A stretch of DNA of 64,000 bases from positions 108,811 through 172,810 of the forward strand of contig MNCI01010799.1 in the NCBI GenBank assembly GCA_015680685.1, given 5' to 3'. Made by a program: the position numbers and the translations under genes. Positions within the stretch are counted from its first letter, which is position 1. Every line of letters starts with the position of its first letter. The DNA is from Gnetum montanum (lineage: Eukaryota > Streptophyta > Gnetopsida > Gnetales > Gnetaceae). The notes beneath the pieces were generated by a model. It was not told the origin of the DNA, did not search any database, and saw nothing but the letters and a program-made list of their open reading frames with translations. Of this stretch, positions 21,561 through 32,700 are shown piece by piece.

Positions 21561-21910
21561 GAAGTCTAAATAAGTGGGCTACATTGATACATGATTGTCA
21601 ATGAAGCCTTGTTAATACATCTCCATCAATGCATCCTTGGATGCGTTAGTGCATGTGTGTTGATGCTAATCCTCCCCAAGCCTATATAAATGCATACACC
21701 AACCACATTTATGGTACTATTGGTCATTCTTATAGTGAAGCTCTTGTAGTTTTCTTCTATAGGAATTATCAAAATTTTCCTTTTAAGTGCATGTAGCATG
21801 GATGAAACTGATTGTACATAGTTTTATTTGAGTGCAAGATGCACCTAAACACTTTTGCATGATGGAAATAAAATCAAAATTTCTTCTCTACATTACAACA
21901 CTTGGACTAG
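21490..21910 (+). repeat. Possible solo LTR or LTR fragment
   Basis: A TATA-like CCTATATAAATGCATA at about 21680 is followed some 190 bp later by an AATAAAATC poly(A)-type signal (about 21867) and then by a terminal TTACAACA. This is LTR-like architecture, but no partner LTR or internal sequence was found and the left boundary is unclear. Confidence 0.3.
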
Positions 21911-21965
21911 CATTCAGTTAACTTTCAAGCACTTTACCTTGTATGCATTTTACTTTTTTACACTT

Positions 21966-22221
21966 AAGAATTTAATATTTAATTCCATAGTAATTTGAGT
22001 ATGACCACTTCAAGAATAATATACTAATGCTTGGTAATCCAAACAATGAATATTTTGTATGCCTAGAAATACATACATGGTAACCCAACGATGAAGAATT
22101 TAATATTTAATTCCATAGTAATGTGAGTATGACCAGTTCAAGCATAATATACTAATGCTTGGTAATCCAAGCAATGAATAATTTGTATGCCTAGTAATAC
22201 ATACATGGTAACCCAACGATG
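21966..22221. repeat. Tandem duplication, 2 x 128 bp
   Basis: 21966-22093 and 22094-22221 align without gaps at a 128-bp offset with only a handful of mismatches. Each copy begins AAGAATTTAATATTTAATTC and ends ACCCAACGATG. Confidence 0.95.
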
Positions 22222-22893
22222 TTAGTATAAATTTAAGATGTGCACGGAAAGTGGGAACAAATACTCTAGGTTTAGAATAGTTTAGCTTACATATAGTTCC
22301 ATTGATTAGTTAAAAGTTTAATACTTCAATTACTTCACTTCTTAATACTTTTAAAAATAAAAATAATGAAATCATAAATAAAAATATTTTAGAGCTTAAT
22401 AACACCTAACTATATGGATGAAATTAACTTATAACTAGTAACCTCATGTTTGACTATTTAGGATATAAGCTACTTAGATAGAAGAGGTCCATGAAATTTG
22501 ACTGAATCATGTGGACAATATGGTTGGGCATAGGAACTACTTGTTACTCATCAACAATGCTTCAATGGTGTAGCATGCACTAGATATAGGGTCAATTATA
22601 CATAAGCATGCATGCAGTATTACTCTTTTGTAAGTGGATTCTAGATTTTGGTGTTAAGTCTAAAGAATATGCTAAAGCTCCATGTTTTGTTGAATTAGTT
22701 AATCTTTCACTAATGTTTCAAAAATTTGGACAAGAGATTGTTATTCTTTTTAGTCCCATTAAGGATATGAAATTTATTTTCACACAATTTTATTCTTGTA
22801 GGTTATTTTATGTTGAAATTAATCTTATTAATAGTAAAACATTAGTATTATAAGAAGGCATAGAGACTTATATTTAGCCAATCACATATTATA
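22222..22893. other. No recognised gene
   Basis: Includes an 81-codon plus-strand frame (22608-22853), Phe/Leu-rich and without recognised motifs. Its AT-rich composition gives no support for coding. Confidence 0.35.
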
Positions 22894-22898
22894 AAAAT

Positions 22899-23559
22899 TG
22901 ATGTGTTTGGGTCCCTCCAACATGAAGCGCACATCACACTAATATAAATAAATAAAAAGGAGGAGAAGGAAGGCTACTTGCTAAGCCAAAAAAAATTAGC
23001 CACCCACATTGCTTACTAAGGTAGGCAACCAAAATTAGTTGCCTTGGTTGGCTACTAAGTTAGGTAGCCCTCAACAAAGGCTACCTAAGTTATGTAGCAT
23101 ATGGAATTTCCCTTGGCTATAAATCCAAGGGAAATGGTAAATAGGAGAAAGGGCAATAGAGAAACCAATGGTCAAAGTGAGAAAGAGAGGCTAAAGTGAG
23201 AGACATAAAAATAAGCCTTTTAAGCTTGGGTTTTGAGGAATTTTTCTTAAACCCTTATGTGATATTTATCCTTGTTATTTCAAGAACATTTTTTCTTGAG
23301 AGTGGGTGTGAATTTTGTATACCTCTAGTAATTAACTAGAGAGACATTTTTGTATTCCTATTATTTATTAGTGGAAGAATATTTTTTTGGAGTTCGCCCA
23401 AGGAAGGATAAACCACATGAGTCCTTGTGTTATTGGATGTTATTATTTTGTACCTTATTTCTGCTATCTACTTTATTATTTTATATCCTTCTTTTAACAC
23501 ACAAGTGGGAAAATACTTCACAATCTAGTTCATGGTATTGTGCCCTCGTTTTTCCAATA
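22899..23559 (+). repeat. Copia B 5' LTR
   Basis: 661 bp, beginning TGATGTG and ending CCAATA (CA mutated to TA). It contains a repeated TTGGCTACTAAGTTAGGTAG motif upstream of the promoter. The TATA box lies inside a perfect 11-bp inverted repeat (23106-23135). Confidence 0.9.
23106..23135 (+). promoter_or_regulatory. TATA box inside a perfect inverted repeat (copia B 5' LTR)
   Basis: Arm ATTTCCCTTGG (23106-23116), loop CTATAAAT (23117-23124), arm CCAAGGGAAAT (23125-23135). The 3' LTR has the same structure at 27877-27906 with one mismatch in the right arm. The transcript probably starts about 30 bp downstream. Confidence 0.8.
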
Positions 23560-23561
23560 AT

Positions 23562-23573
23562 TGGTATTAGAGA
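23562..23573 (+). promoter_or_regulatory. Copia B primer-binding site (tRNA-iMet type)
   Basis: TGGTATTAGAGA lies 2 bp after the 5' LTR, close to the canonical TGGTATCAGAGC. Confidence 0.85.
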
Positions 23574-23669
23574 GACAAGTTGGAGATCATAAACAACAAA
23601 ACAACATTGTAGCAACTTGAAATTATAGCTTGTGGAATTTTCTATAAAATTTGTGAGTATTTCTATGTG

Positions 23670-24480
23670 TTGTATGGCAAACACTAGCAATAGTAGTAGA
23701 GTTGGTAGCATGGATATAAATATTAGTAGAATGGTTTATTTGAATTCTAAAAATTATTAGTTATGGAAAGGGAAAATGGAAGACCTATACTATAAAAAAT
23801 GTTATGCTAGTATCACTAGTAAAAACCTAGTAGCAATGGATGATGAGGTGTGGAAAATGTTGGATAGGCAAGTTATAGGGTATATTCACCATTGGATGGA
23901 TGATAATGTTCATCATCTTGTCTCCATAGAAGAATCTACCTAAAGTCTATGGGATAAGTTAGAGGAGATGTATGCTAGAAAGACAAGAAGAAATAAAATG
24001 TACTTAATAAAAAAAATTGATGAACACCAAGTACAAAGAAGGTACTTCCATATCTAACCACCTTAATGAGATGTAGGAAATTATGAATCAACTTGTAGAT
24101 TTGATGATTAGCTTCAATGAAGAATTATAGGGTTTGATAATTCTTGGTTCCTTGACATAAAGTTGGAAGACACTTAGAATGTCAATAGCAAACTCAACCC
24201 CAAATGAAGTTGTATTGTTCAACCAAATCAAGAGCAATCTCTTGAATGAAGAAGTTAAGAAAAAAATGGCAAGCTCCACAAGTTCTAGTTTTGAGGCACT
24301 AGTTACAGAAAACTAGAGGAGGGGCTAGAGCAAAGATCTACAAAAGCATGGAAATGCTAAAAGCAAGTCCAAATCCAAAAAGGAGATTGAGTATTATCAC
24401 TATGGTAAGAAGGGGCACATGAAGAAGAATTGTAGAAAGCTAAAGCAAAAGCAACAACAATAGTAGAAGCCAAATGAGAA
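23670..24480 (+). pseudogene. Copia B gag
   Basis: The plus strand from about 23670 (MANTSNSS) reads LWKGKMEDLYYKK, then GYIHHWMDDNVHHLVSIEES and LWDKLEEMYARKTRRNKMYL: the UBN2-type gag of plant copia elements. After frameshifts, MSIANSTPNEVVLFNQIKS and LLNEEVKKKM follow. The zinc knuckle at about 24388-24435 reads EYYHYGKKGHMKKNC. Both cysteines of the CX2C pair are Tyr (TGT to TAT), each a single G-to-A change, so nucleic-acid binding would be lost. Confidence 0.85.
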
Positions 24481-24571
24481 TGGTGGAGATTGGGCTTTAA
24501 TTATCAATAAAAAGGCTTACATCCTTAGAGATATGAGTGATGCTGATACTATTAATTTTCCATCCTAGGAA

Positions 24572-24990
24572 ATGAATTGGATAATTGATAGTGGTGCTTC
24601 TATTCATGTGACATCCAAAAGAGACTTCTTCTCATCCTACGCTCAAGGAGACTATGGTGAATTAAAGATGGAAAATGATTATTTAAGCAAAGTAGTCGAT
24701 ATTGAAGATGTTTGTTTGAGGATAGATACTAGTTGTAGACTAATTCTAAGAAATGTCAAGCATGTTCCAGATATTAGAATAAACTTGATATTTGTGATGA
24801 AACTAGATAATAAATGATACGAGAACAACTTCAAAGAAGGACATTGGAAACTCTCCAAGAGTTTCTTTGTGGTAGCCAGAGGAAAGAAGCAACATTTTCT
24901 ATACATGATGCAAGCACATGTCATTAAAGAAATCATCAATGTGGATGAGGTTGAAGAAACAATGGAACTATGGCATAAAAGGCTTGGCCA
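24572..24990 (+). pseudogene. Copia B protease and pre-integrase domain
   Basis: MNWIIDSGASIHVTSKRDFF (from 24572) holds an intact aspartic protease DSGAS active site, followed by KHVPDIRINLIFVMKLD. After one stop comes WKLSKSFFVVARGKKQHFLY, then ELWHKRLGHIS at about 24965-25000 with the paired histidines of the pre-integrase zinc domain. Confidence 0.85.
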
Positions 24991-25798
24991 CATTAGTTAA
25001 AAGGGGATAAATATCCTAGCCAAGAAGAATATACATCCAAAGGTGAAAGACACACATTTGAAGAGCTGTGTAGATTATTTAGTTAGAAAGTAGCATAGAG
25101 TCACCTTCAAGAGCTCATTGCCACATATAAGTAAGCGTGTTTTAGGTTTGATGCATTTTAATATTTGTGATCCTATGCTAACAAGATCACTTGGTGGAGC
25201 ATACTAGTTTGTTACATTTATTAATGATCAGTCTAGAAAGGTGTGGTTATACACATTGACAATGAAAGACCAAGTGGTAGATGTGTTCAAGCAATTTCAT
25301 TTGAGTGTAGAAAGAGAGACTAGTGGGACATTGAAGTGTATCAAAATAGATAACAGAGGTGAATACTTGGGAGAATTCTTAGAGTATTGCAAAAGTCATG
25401 GTATTTGGAACTAGAAGAGTCCTCCAAAGACTCCTCAGCTAAATGGTCTAGTTAAAAGGATGAATCAAACTATTATGGAAAAGCCTAGGAGCATGATGTC
25501 ACTTGTAAATTTATCCAAAACCTTTTGGGGAGAAGCTGTGAAGATAGCTATTGAGTTGATCAATCTTTCTTTCTTTGTTCCTCTAGATGAAGATATTCTA
25601 GAGAAAGTATGGTGTAATAAATATGTCTCCTATGATCATTTGAAAGTGTTTAGTTGTAGAGCATTTGTACACATCCTAAAGAATGAGAGATCCAAGTTGG
25701 ATGGAAAAACCAAAGAATGCTTCTTTCTAGGATATGGTAATGATGAGTTTGGCTATAAAATACTTGATCCTATTACAAAGAAAATAGTTAGAAGCTGA
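24991..25798 (+). pseudogene. Copia B integrase
   Basis: LGLMHFNICDPM (about 25147; usual first acidic site L-HSDVCGP, here D replaced by N), KIDNRGEYLGEFLEYC (about 25345; second acidic site kept) and PPKTPQLNGLVKRMN (about 25420; the third position, normally E of NGVAER, is K). Then FWGEAVKIAIELINLS and HLKVFSCRAFVHI. Two of three catalytic acidic residues thus appear substituted. The C-terminal part (25460-25798) is open. Confidence 0.8.
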
Positions 25799-25989
25799 GA
25801 TATTGTATTCTTTAAAGATCACTTTATTAGAGACATTAAGAAGGAGATCCAAAAACCAAAGCTAAGTGATAAGGTGAATCGTGATCGTGTCCTTCCATCT
25901 AACTCATGGAATCAAGGTGGAAATGAACAAGAAGTTACATAGGATCCTGTTGATGATGGTCAACAAAAAATTCAAAATGTAGTTGAAGT

Positions 25990-26900
25990 ACCATTGAGGA
26001 GATCAACAAGAAGTCACTAGCCTTCTAGAAAGCATCCTCCTAATGAGTATGTGGTTCTGCCTGAAGGGGGAGAATTTGAATCTTATGATGAGGATTTGGT
26101 AGATAAATACAAGGAGGAGTGAATCAAAGCCATGTAATTAGAAATGTAGTCATCAAAGAAGAATGACACATATGAGTTGGTGGAATTACCAAAAGGGAGA
26201 AAATTATTGAAGAACAAGTGGGTGTATTGGCTAAAGGTTGATAGAGATGAAATAAGGTATAAGGCAAGGTTGGTTATGAAAGGCTTTAATCAAAAGCAAG
26301 GCATTGACTTTGAAGAAATCTTCACACTAGTGGTGAATATGACATCCATTAGAACAATTTTGAGTTTAGCTAGTAGTCGAAACTTGGAGGTTGAGAAAAT
26401 GGATGTGAAGACTACCTTTCTTCATGGTGATTTGGAGGAAGAGATCTATATGGAGAAACTGGAAGGATTCAAAGTTAAAGGAAAAGAAAACATAGTATGC
26501 ATACTAAAGAAGAGTTTGTATGGATTAAAGAAAGCACCATGGCAATGGTATAGGAAGTGAATCTTTTATGATAAAGCATGACTACAAGCAGACTACTATA
26601 GATCATTGGTGTTTGTGAAGAAATTTGCAGATGGAAACTTTCTTATCCTCCTACTTTATGTAGATGATATGTTGATTGTTAGCAATGATGTCTAGAAGAT
26701 CAATAATTTGAAGAAAAATCTTAGGAAATGTTTTGTTATGAAAGATTTGGTCTAGCCAAGTAGATCCTTGGTATGAACATTTACCTAGATAGAAGTTCCA
26801 AGAAGGTATGGCTATTGCAAGAGAAATACATTAAGAAATTTTTGAAGAGGTTCTACATGAACCAATATAAACTAATAAATTTACTACTTATTAATCACTT
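25990..26900 (+). pseudogene. Copia B reverse transcriptase
   Basis: Opens with RRSTRSH, then NDTYELVELPKGRKLLKNKW (about 26164), YKARLVMKGFNQKQGIDFEE, MDVKTTFLHGDLEEEIYMEK and CILKKSLYGLKKAPWQWYRK (to 26559), all in one frame (26177-26560). YVDD is intact at 26657-26668 in LLYVDDMLIVSNDV. A stop separates the two parts and more follow. It would copy element RNA into DNA if whole. Confidence 0.9.
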
Positions 26901-26929
26901 CAAGTTGAGCAAGGCATAGTGCCCTTCCA

Positions 26930-27625
26930 AGGAGAAGGAAGAAATGAGCAAGATTTCATATGCATTAGTAGTAGGAAGTTTAATGTATACTATGGTTTGC
27001 ATAAGACCAAAAATTGCTTATGTAGTTGATGTTGTGAGTAGACTTATCTTTAATCTAAGAGGAGAGCATTGGGCTACAATTAAATGGATTCTCTAGTACC
27101 TTTGAGGAACTTCCAAACTCTCACTTTGTTCTAGAAGTGGAAAGCTTAAACTAGAGGGCTATTTTGTTACTAATATGGCTGGAGATGTAGACTCTAGAAA
27201 ATCCATCTTAGGTTAACTGATAACCTTTGCAAGGGAAGTTGTGTCTCTATAATCAAAACTACAGAAATATGTTTCAGTTTCAAAAATGAAAGAAGAGTTC
27301 ATTGCAACTATTGAAGCTAGCAAGAAATTATTATGGATGAAGAAATTCCTATTGGAGCTTAGGTGTAACGAAGATAGGTATATCTTGTACTGTGATAGCA
27401 TTATACATCTTAGTAAAAACTCATCTTTACATTGAAGGTCAAAGCATATTAATGTGAAGTATCACCGGATACGAGATGTATTAAATTCCAAGCAATTGGA
27501 ACTGGAGAAGATTCACACAAGTGAAAATGGTTTAGATATGATAAAAAAAACCATATCCAAGGGTAAGATTGAGATCTATTGAGAAATTACTGGAATGGCT
27601 AAGCCCTTCATGTAGTTAGGAGGGG
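26930..27625 (+). pseudogene. Copia B RNase H and end of pol
   Basis: SYALVVGSLMYTMVCIRP (about 26955) leads into the RNase H part: GDVDSRKSILG, KLQKYVSVSKMKEEFIATIE, ILYCDSIIHLSKN (normally CDSQSAI) and SKHINVKYHRIRD. The C-terminus reads GKIEIY then GMAKPFM, ending at the polypurine tract as in Tnt1-94 relatives. Confidence 0.85.
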
Positions 27626-27629
27626 GAGA
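27619..27629 (+). promoter_or_regulatory. Copia B polypurine tract
   Basis: GGAGGGGGAGA immediately before the 3' LTR. Confidence 0.85.
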
Positions 27630-27630
27630 T

Positions 27631-28328
27631 TGATGTGTGTGGGTCCGTCCAACATGAAGTCAATATCGCATTAATACAAATAAATAAAAAGGAGGGGAAA
27701 AAAGGCTACTTGTGAAGCCAACCAAAATTAGCTGCCCACACTAGCTACTAAGTTAGGTAGCCAAAATTAGCTACCTAGGTTGGCTACTAAGTTAGCTAGC
27801 TAAATTTAGTAGCATAGGTTGGCTACTAAGTTAGGTGGCCCTCAACAAAGGCTTTCTAAGTTAGGTAGAATAGGGCATTTCCCTTGGCTATAAATCCAAG
27901 GAAAATGGTAAATGGGAGTAGTGGAAGAAGAGAAGTTAGTGACCAAAGTGAGAAAGAGAGGCCAAAGGGAGACACACACAAATAATCCTTGTGACCTTGG
28001 ATTTATAGGAATTTTTATGAAAGTGGTATGAGATTTCTCCTTGTTATTCCAGGAATATCTTTTCTTGAGGGTGTGTGTTAATTTTGTATACCTCTAGTAA
28101 TTCACTTGAGAGACATTTTTTGATTCCTACTATTTATTAATGGAAGAAGATTTTTTTGAAGTTTTCCCAAGGAAGGATGAACCACATGAGTCCTTGTGTT
28201 ATTGAGTGTTGTTATTTTTCACTTTATTTCTGCTATCTACTTTATTAGTTTATATCTTGCTTTTAACACACAAGTGGGAAAATACTGCATAAGACAATTC
28301 ATGGTGTTGTGCCTTCTTTTTCCCAACA
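27631..28328 (+). repeat. Copia B 3' LTR
   Basis: 698 bp, TGATGTG...CCCAACA. It has more copies of the GGTTGGCTACTAAGTTAG-type repeat (about 27715-27850) than the 5' LTR, which accounts for its extra length. Confidence 0.9.
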
Positions 28329-28379
28329 AAAAGATCATCACCTAGAGCCAAAATGCTCATCCTGCCAAGCAAGATCCAA

Positions 28380-28470
28380 GGAGGATGGGTAGATGAGTGA
28401 AAGCCTAACCTCTTCGAGGAGTTATGCCCAAGCTCAAAACCAATTCTTTGACTTTAGAAATAAGCATATA
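28380..28470 (-). repeat. Possible second tRNA-like SINE family, fragment
   Basis: Shares GATGAG-GAAAG-CTAAC, a GCCCAAGCTCAAAACC segment and AAATAAGCAT with 44345-44440. The reverse complement of the 44-kb copy carries GGTTCAAGCCT, a good B box. No complete copy or TSD was identified. Confidence 0.35.
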
Positions 28471-29399
28471 TTATAATCTTTAAAATTCTTACAATGTTTG
28501 TCATCATCAAACATATTTGTATAATGCTTGTTCTTTTCTACTCAAGAAAGAAGATGTTGAGATAAAGAAAACATGTTGAAGTTGAAGATTACAAAAATTA
28601 ATTTGAATTTAAAGCTATAAAAGTCAAGTTACTATGAATAATAAGATAATTAAATGGTAATGAAGAAACTAGAAATGATAGAATATTTTTTCAGTATTCT
28701 TTCTAAAGAAAGTATTTATTAATCTAAATAAACATTTTGTAAGAAAAAGTTTTTCTCATCTTATAAAAATACTATTAACTCAAACATTAGAATTTATATT
28801 AAAAAGTGGTATAAAACTAATGGTAGCAAGAAAAACTCAACATAAGGCTAGTTGTGATAAATAATTTGTTGGAAGATTTATGTCATCATTTTCGAAATTT
28901 TTTTTTGGACATTTTATACTATCATATTCTATTGAATCTTCCTCTCTTATGAAAGTTAGTATTTCACCACAACTTTCTATTGCTACCATAAATTCTTTTG
29001 TAATTTTAAGTTAAAGCATGAATGCTGAAAGTGATGTAAATGTTGTTAGGAGTGGGATTATTCTCTTTACTAATATTTAGATTTCATCTCTCGATTTTTC
29101 AAAGAATTAATTTAATTCTAAGTTTGTACATGAATAAACATCCCTAAAATTGGAAAGTTTTTTTTCACTTTCCATATTATTTTTCTTATTTAATGCTAGG
29201 TGTTAAACATATGATGTACCATAAGTTTATTTTTGTTTATTATTAATATTATTTTTAAGGTTTGACAACCGTCACCCCTCCCCCTAAAAACAAACTTGTT
29301 ATAAAATTCAAATATAAAATGAAATAGTAAAAAATAATATAATAATAAGTAAGTGCCATTTTTAAAAGTTTGAAATGGAATCTTAAATTAAGAAGGTTT
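28471..29399. other. No gene seen; upstream flank of a LINE remnant
   Basis: AT-rich. It probably includes eroded 5' parts of the LINE whose reverse transcriptase begins near 29400, but no domain can be named. Confidence 0.35.
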
Positions 29400-29645
29400 T
29401 AGATAAATTTAATCTACTTAGTTACTCTTATACACTACATGAAGTTTGCAAAAATGCTTGATAAAAAAGTTTTTATTTGTCTTAATAATTTTGTAAAAGC
29501 ATATGATTCAGTGATTTCACAAAACTATAGTTGTGATTTCCTAAGATTGGCCTCCCTTCAAATTTGATTGCAGCAATGAAAAGATTGTATGAGGAAGTAA
29601 TTATTGAAATTATAGATAGAAATTTAGAGAAAAAATTTCAATTCT
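29400..29645 (+). pseudogene. LINE reverse transcriptase, part 1 (before gypsy insertion)
   Basis: KVFICLNNFVKAYDSVISQN at about 29465-29525 is the conserved FVDF-KAFDSV block of non-LTR reverse transcriptases. A segment ending in MKRLYEEV-IEI (about 29575-29615) corresponds to the next helix. The frame is cut at 29645 by the 3' LTR of the gypsy element and resumes in the same orientation at 39846. Confidence 0.7.
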
Positions 29646-30405
29646 TGATGAGCGGTGAGGTACCCCTACGCTCAACCATACGAATACAGACGTTTCACAC
29701 ATGATTCAGTCGAATTCCAAGGACTAAGTGCTTAAGCACCCTTGTAGGATAAGGATGGGTTGGTTGATCATTATGTTCCCAAGCTTACCTGTATGTCACG
29801 ATTGTATGGTTAAGTAAGCTTAAGCCATATGATTTTTATAGCTTTTATGTTTTTATGTCCTTTGCTAGTAGGGAAGGAGAGAGATAACTAAGTGACTAAT
29901 TTAACTTAACTACTCATTAACTAAGTTCTAACTAATCCTAACACCAGCATCCATTCCCACTTGTCGTACATATCTTGAACCAGTGCAACACTACTCAGAT
30001 TACTAGAGACTAATCGTTACTGGGTTACCAAGGATTACACACATGCTCGAAGTGGTCATGCTTGTCTAATTTAATGATTTTCTTAATTAATCAAAATGAA
30101 TTTCTATGCTAATAACATAAATGTAAACCACAGAAAATAAAATAAAATGAAATAAATGCATAAGAAAATAACATAAAAGAAATCTGTAAGAAAACAAATC
30201 TTAAGTGCTGCAAGGATGAATCAAAGAGTTTGTCTTTATTTCCATACACAAGGTGTGCTTAGGTACACAATGCTCGCATAAATATTTGTTCACACTTAGA
30301 CCTCTTGCTGCAGGCACTTGGAAAATACTCTAACTTTCAAACAAACTACAAGAGTTTCACTACTTGACTACTAAAATACTTCTCCCAATTGTGCGCCTAG
30401 GCACT

Positions 30406-30414
30406 GTATTTATA
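30406..30414 (-). promoter_or_regulatory. TATA box of G1 3' LTR
   Basis: TATAAATAC on the minus strand, just downstream of the U3 repeat array. The matching site in the 5' LTR is 39672-39680. Confidence 0.7.
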
Positions 30415-30429
30415 GGCTTGAGAGCAAGT

Positions 30430-30625
30430 ATCCTAATAATTAGAGTAACTCATCTAATAATTAGAATAACTACTAAAGTAACTGCTAGAGAAGCCACTCT
30501 AATAATTAGAATGACTACTAGAGTAACCGATAGAGTAACCACTCTAATAATTAGAGTAACTACTAGAGTAATTGCTAGAGTAACCACTCTAATAATTAGA
30601 GTAACTGTTAGAGTAACCACTCTCA
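30430..30625 (-). repeat. G1 U3 minisatellite (3' LTR)
   Basis: Units of about 45 bp built from ACTCTAATAATTAGAGTAAC and CTAGAGTAA. The core TCTAATAATTAGA is nearly palindromic. Five copies here against about three at 39700-39835 in the 5' LTR. The 91-codon plus-strand frame across it is only a by-product of the repeat. Confidence 0.85.
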
Positions 30626-30628
30626 TCA

Positions 30629-32700
30629 TACCCCCATGACTAAATGAAACTTGTTCTTGAGTTTCTTACAAAATATTGGGAAGGTATGGGATTATTAACT
30701 AATTGACAACTAATAGTGGAATGTGATGTTAGACTCAACGTGCCCAGTTAAAGGATTAATAAGCATATTACAACATTAGTGTTCATGAATATTGTGGTGA
30801 ACACTCGTACATAAATGAAATCCAAGCCTTTATTTGGTAGTTTGAATAGAAAGAGAGAGAGATAGAGAAGATGGAGCATGTTACTGCCAATGCCAAGATT
30901 GCACATTCCATTGTTTATCCATAGCCATGCCACCAAACTTGCTCCATTCATAAATGCTCTAGTTCCAGTTCATCTTGAGTGCTTCCTCCAAGCCCAGTCC
31001 ATTGTTTGTATGATCGCCACATACAACACAATCACAAATGAGCAAGGATAGATAATCCACAATGTAGTTGATACCTTGCCTCGATATGAAGCGCATTGGT
31101 TGAGTTGTGGTTATGGTAGAAACTGGTTCAAAGATTTATCAATGGCAACTACCCAAGGTGTAGGGGTTAGGCAATTAGTAAAATGGAAAAAATTAAAAAA
31201 ATTTCTACTAGGGCCCCCATGACTAAAAGTGAACCTCCAGTAGCTATAAGATGGAAAAACATGAGGAATAGTAAGATGAAAAATATTAATGACAATGCCA
31301 ATAAAATGAATGTCATGGATGGGGATGAAACAAGAAATGATTAATTGTAGGAAATGTTTAAGGGAAAGAAGTTAACAATTGTACCAAAAAGAAATGCTAG
31401 TGGGTCCTCCCCAAAGTAGGCTCATTCCCTTTATGCCTTGACAAACCCATAAACCAAAGAGTTCATAAGCTCTAGGAATGTCATTTGGAAGCAAGAATTA
31501 AAAACTTACCCACAAGAATTCACCAAATAAAAATAATGCATCAACCCAGAATGGACTAATGATAAAACCAACAATAAGGTGGAAAATGGGAAGAAAGATG
31601 GAGAGGAGAGAATGGAATGGAATCCTAAGAACAAGGTTATGTAAAGCCCCTTGTGTATTTCATGGTTAAGATAACTAAGTAGAACTCATCCCAAATCGAG
31701 ACTCAAACCAACCATATTCAGTGACCTCACATCAATACACTTGGCCAATCCATCCTCTTGAGGCAACAAGAATGCTTTCAAAAAGAGTGACCACCATCCC
31801 AAGGAGAGTGAGATGAAGAAGTAGGAAGCAAGAAAGGACCTTAGTTAGAGGGAACCTTTAGGCATGGGTAACATGTCTTTCCAGTGCCATAACCAATGCT
31901 TGTAGCCCATATTAAATTATTATGGATTAGGAGTATGCCTTAAATTTTCACCTTTTTCTCTCTTTTTTTTTCTTTTTTCTTTGATGTTTATGCATGAGAA
32001 TCACACCATGAAAAGACTTATTTTTATTCACTCAGCTTCTTGATATTTGAACAATGTCAGAATGGTGGAAAACCTAAGAAAAAGCATCCAAGTACCCAAG
32101 AGAATGGCCAACACCAATGCATCAAATCCCCTTGAAGTCACATCCTTTTCATCCTTTGAGTCTTCCCTTGGTTTGAAAAATACCTAGCCACTAATTCAAT
32201 AAAAATTTTACTTAGGAAAATGGGACTGTATAGTTCCAAGCCAAAGGAGACCATAGAGTTGTATGGATGAGTGGATGGCGTGGAATCATTGCATGTTTTA
32301 CCAAAAGAACCATATCTTAATATCAGCATCATAATTCAAAGGTAAAAACCAAGCATTAGCAATCAATATGATATAATTCAATCCACTGTCATGAGCACTT
32401 ACTAGATGATGAATAAAAGTAAATCAAGTAAACAAAGAATCAGTAAAAACATGAACAATGGTGTAAAACAAAAATAAGAAAAGTTGAAAGAATGTGTAAA
32501 ACAAAATATGTGTAAAAAAAATCTTCAAAAAGAAATGAGGGCCTAGAATGGTTAGCATAGGTGGCCATCTCCCCCAAGATTGAGTTGAAAGGAGGAGATC
32601 CGAAATAGTGAGTAGGGTTGTCCATCAAGAGAGGTAGCATGTGTACTGGCTATCCTAAGCTCCTAGAAAGGTTTGGTTTGTTGCACGTTGACCAAAAGTT
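30629..32700 (-). other. G1 3' internal region, no recognised product
   Basis: Begins (minus-strand 3' end) with the polypurine tract ATGGGGGTA at 30629-30637. From 31361 to 32640 it is collinear with 51757-53400 of element G2, so it belongs to the family. Minus-strand frames of 60-70 codons (for example 32440-32640 and 32138-32332) are not conserved clearly enough to call a protein. Could be untranslated or a decayed accessory ORF. Confidence 0.6.

Larger units (their letters stand above)
22899..28328 (+). mobile_element. Ty1/copia retrotransposon B, full length, inactive
   Basis: The 5430-bp element has LTRs at 22899-23559 and 27631-28328, flanked by AAAAT (22894-22898) and AAAAG (28329-28333). 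Its polyprotein is the best preserved in the window, with long open stretches but many stops. Sequence similarity style (DNLNRK-type gag, TKTxxKG...GMA at the end of pol) recalls the plant Tnt1-94 group. The LTRs differ by substitutions and by copy number of an internal repeat. It inserted next to LINE and SINE debris. Confidence 0.92.
29646..30628 (-). repeat. G1 3' LTR
   Basis: 983 bp, TG...CA on both strands. On the minus strand it begins with an array of about 45-bp units (30430-30625) holding five copies of TAATAATTAGA. The TATA box TATAAATAC follows at 30414-30406. Confidence 0.9.

Noticed and set aside
30364-30639. 91-codon frame rich in repeated Ile-Ile-Arg-Val-Thr
   Set aside because: It is the translation of the LTR minisatellite. 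The same applies to 39626-39956 on both strands.
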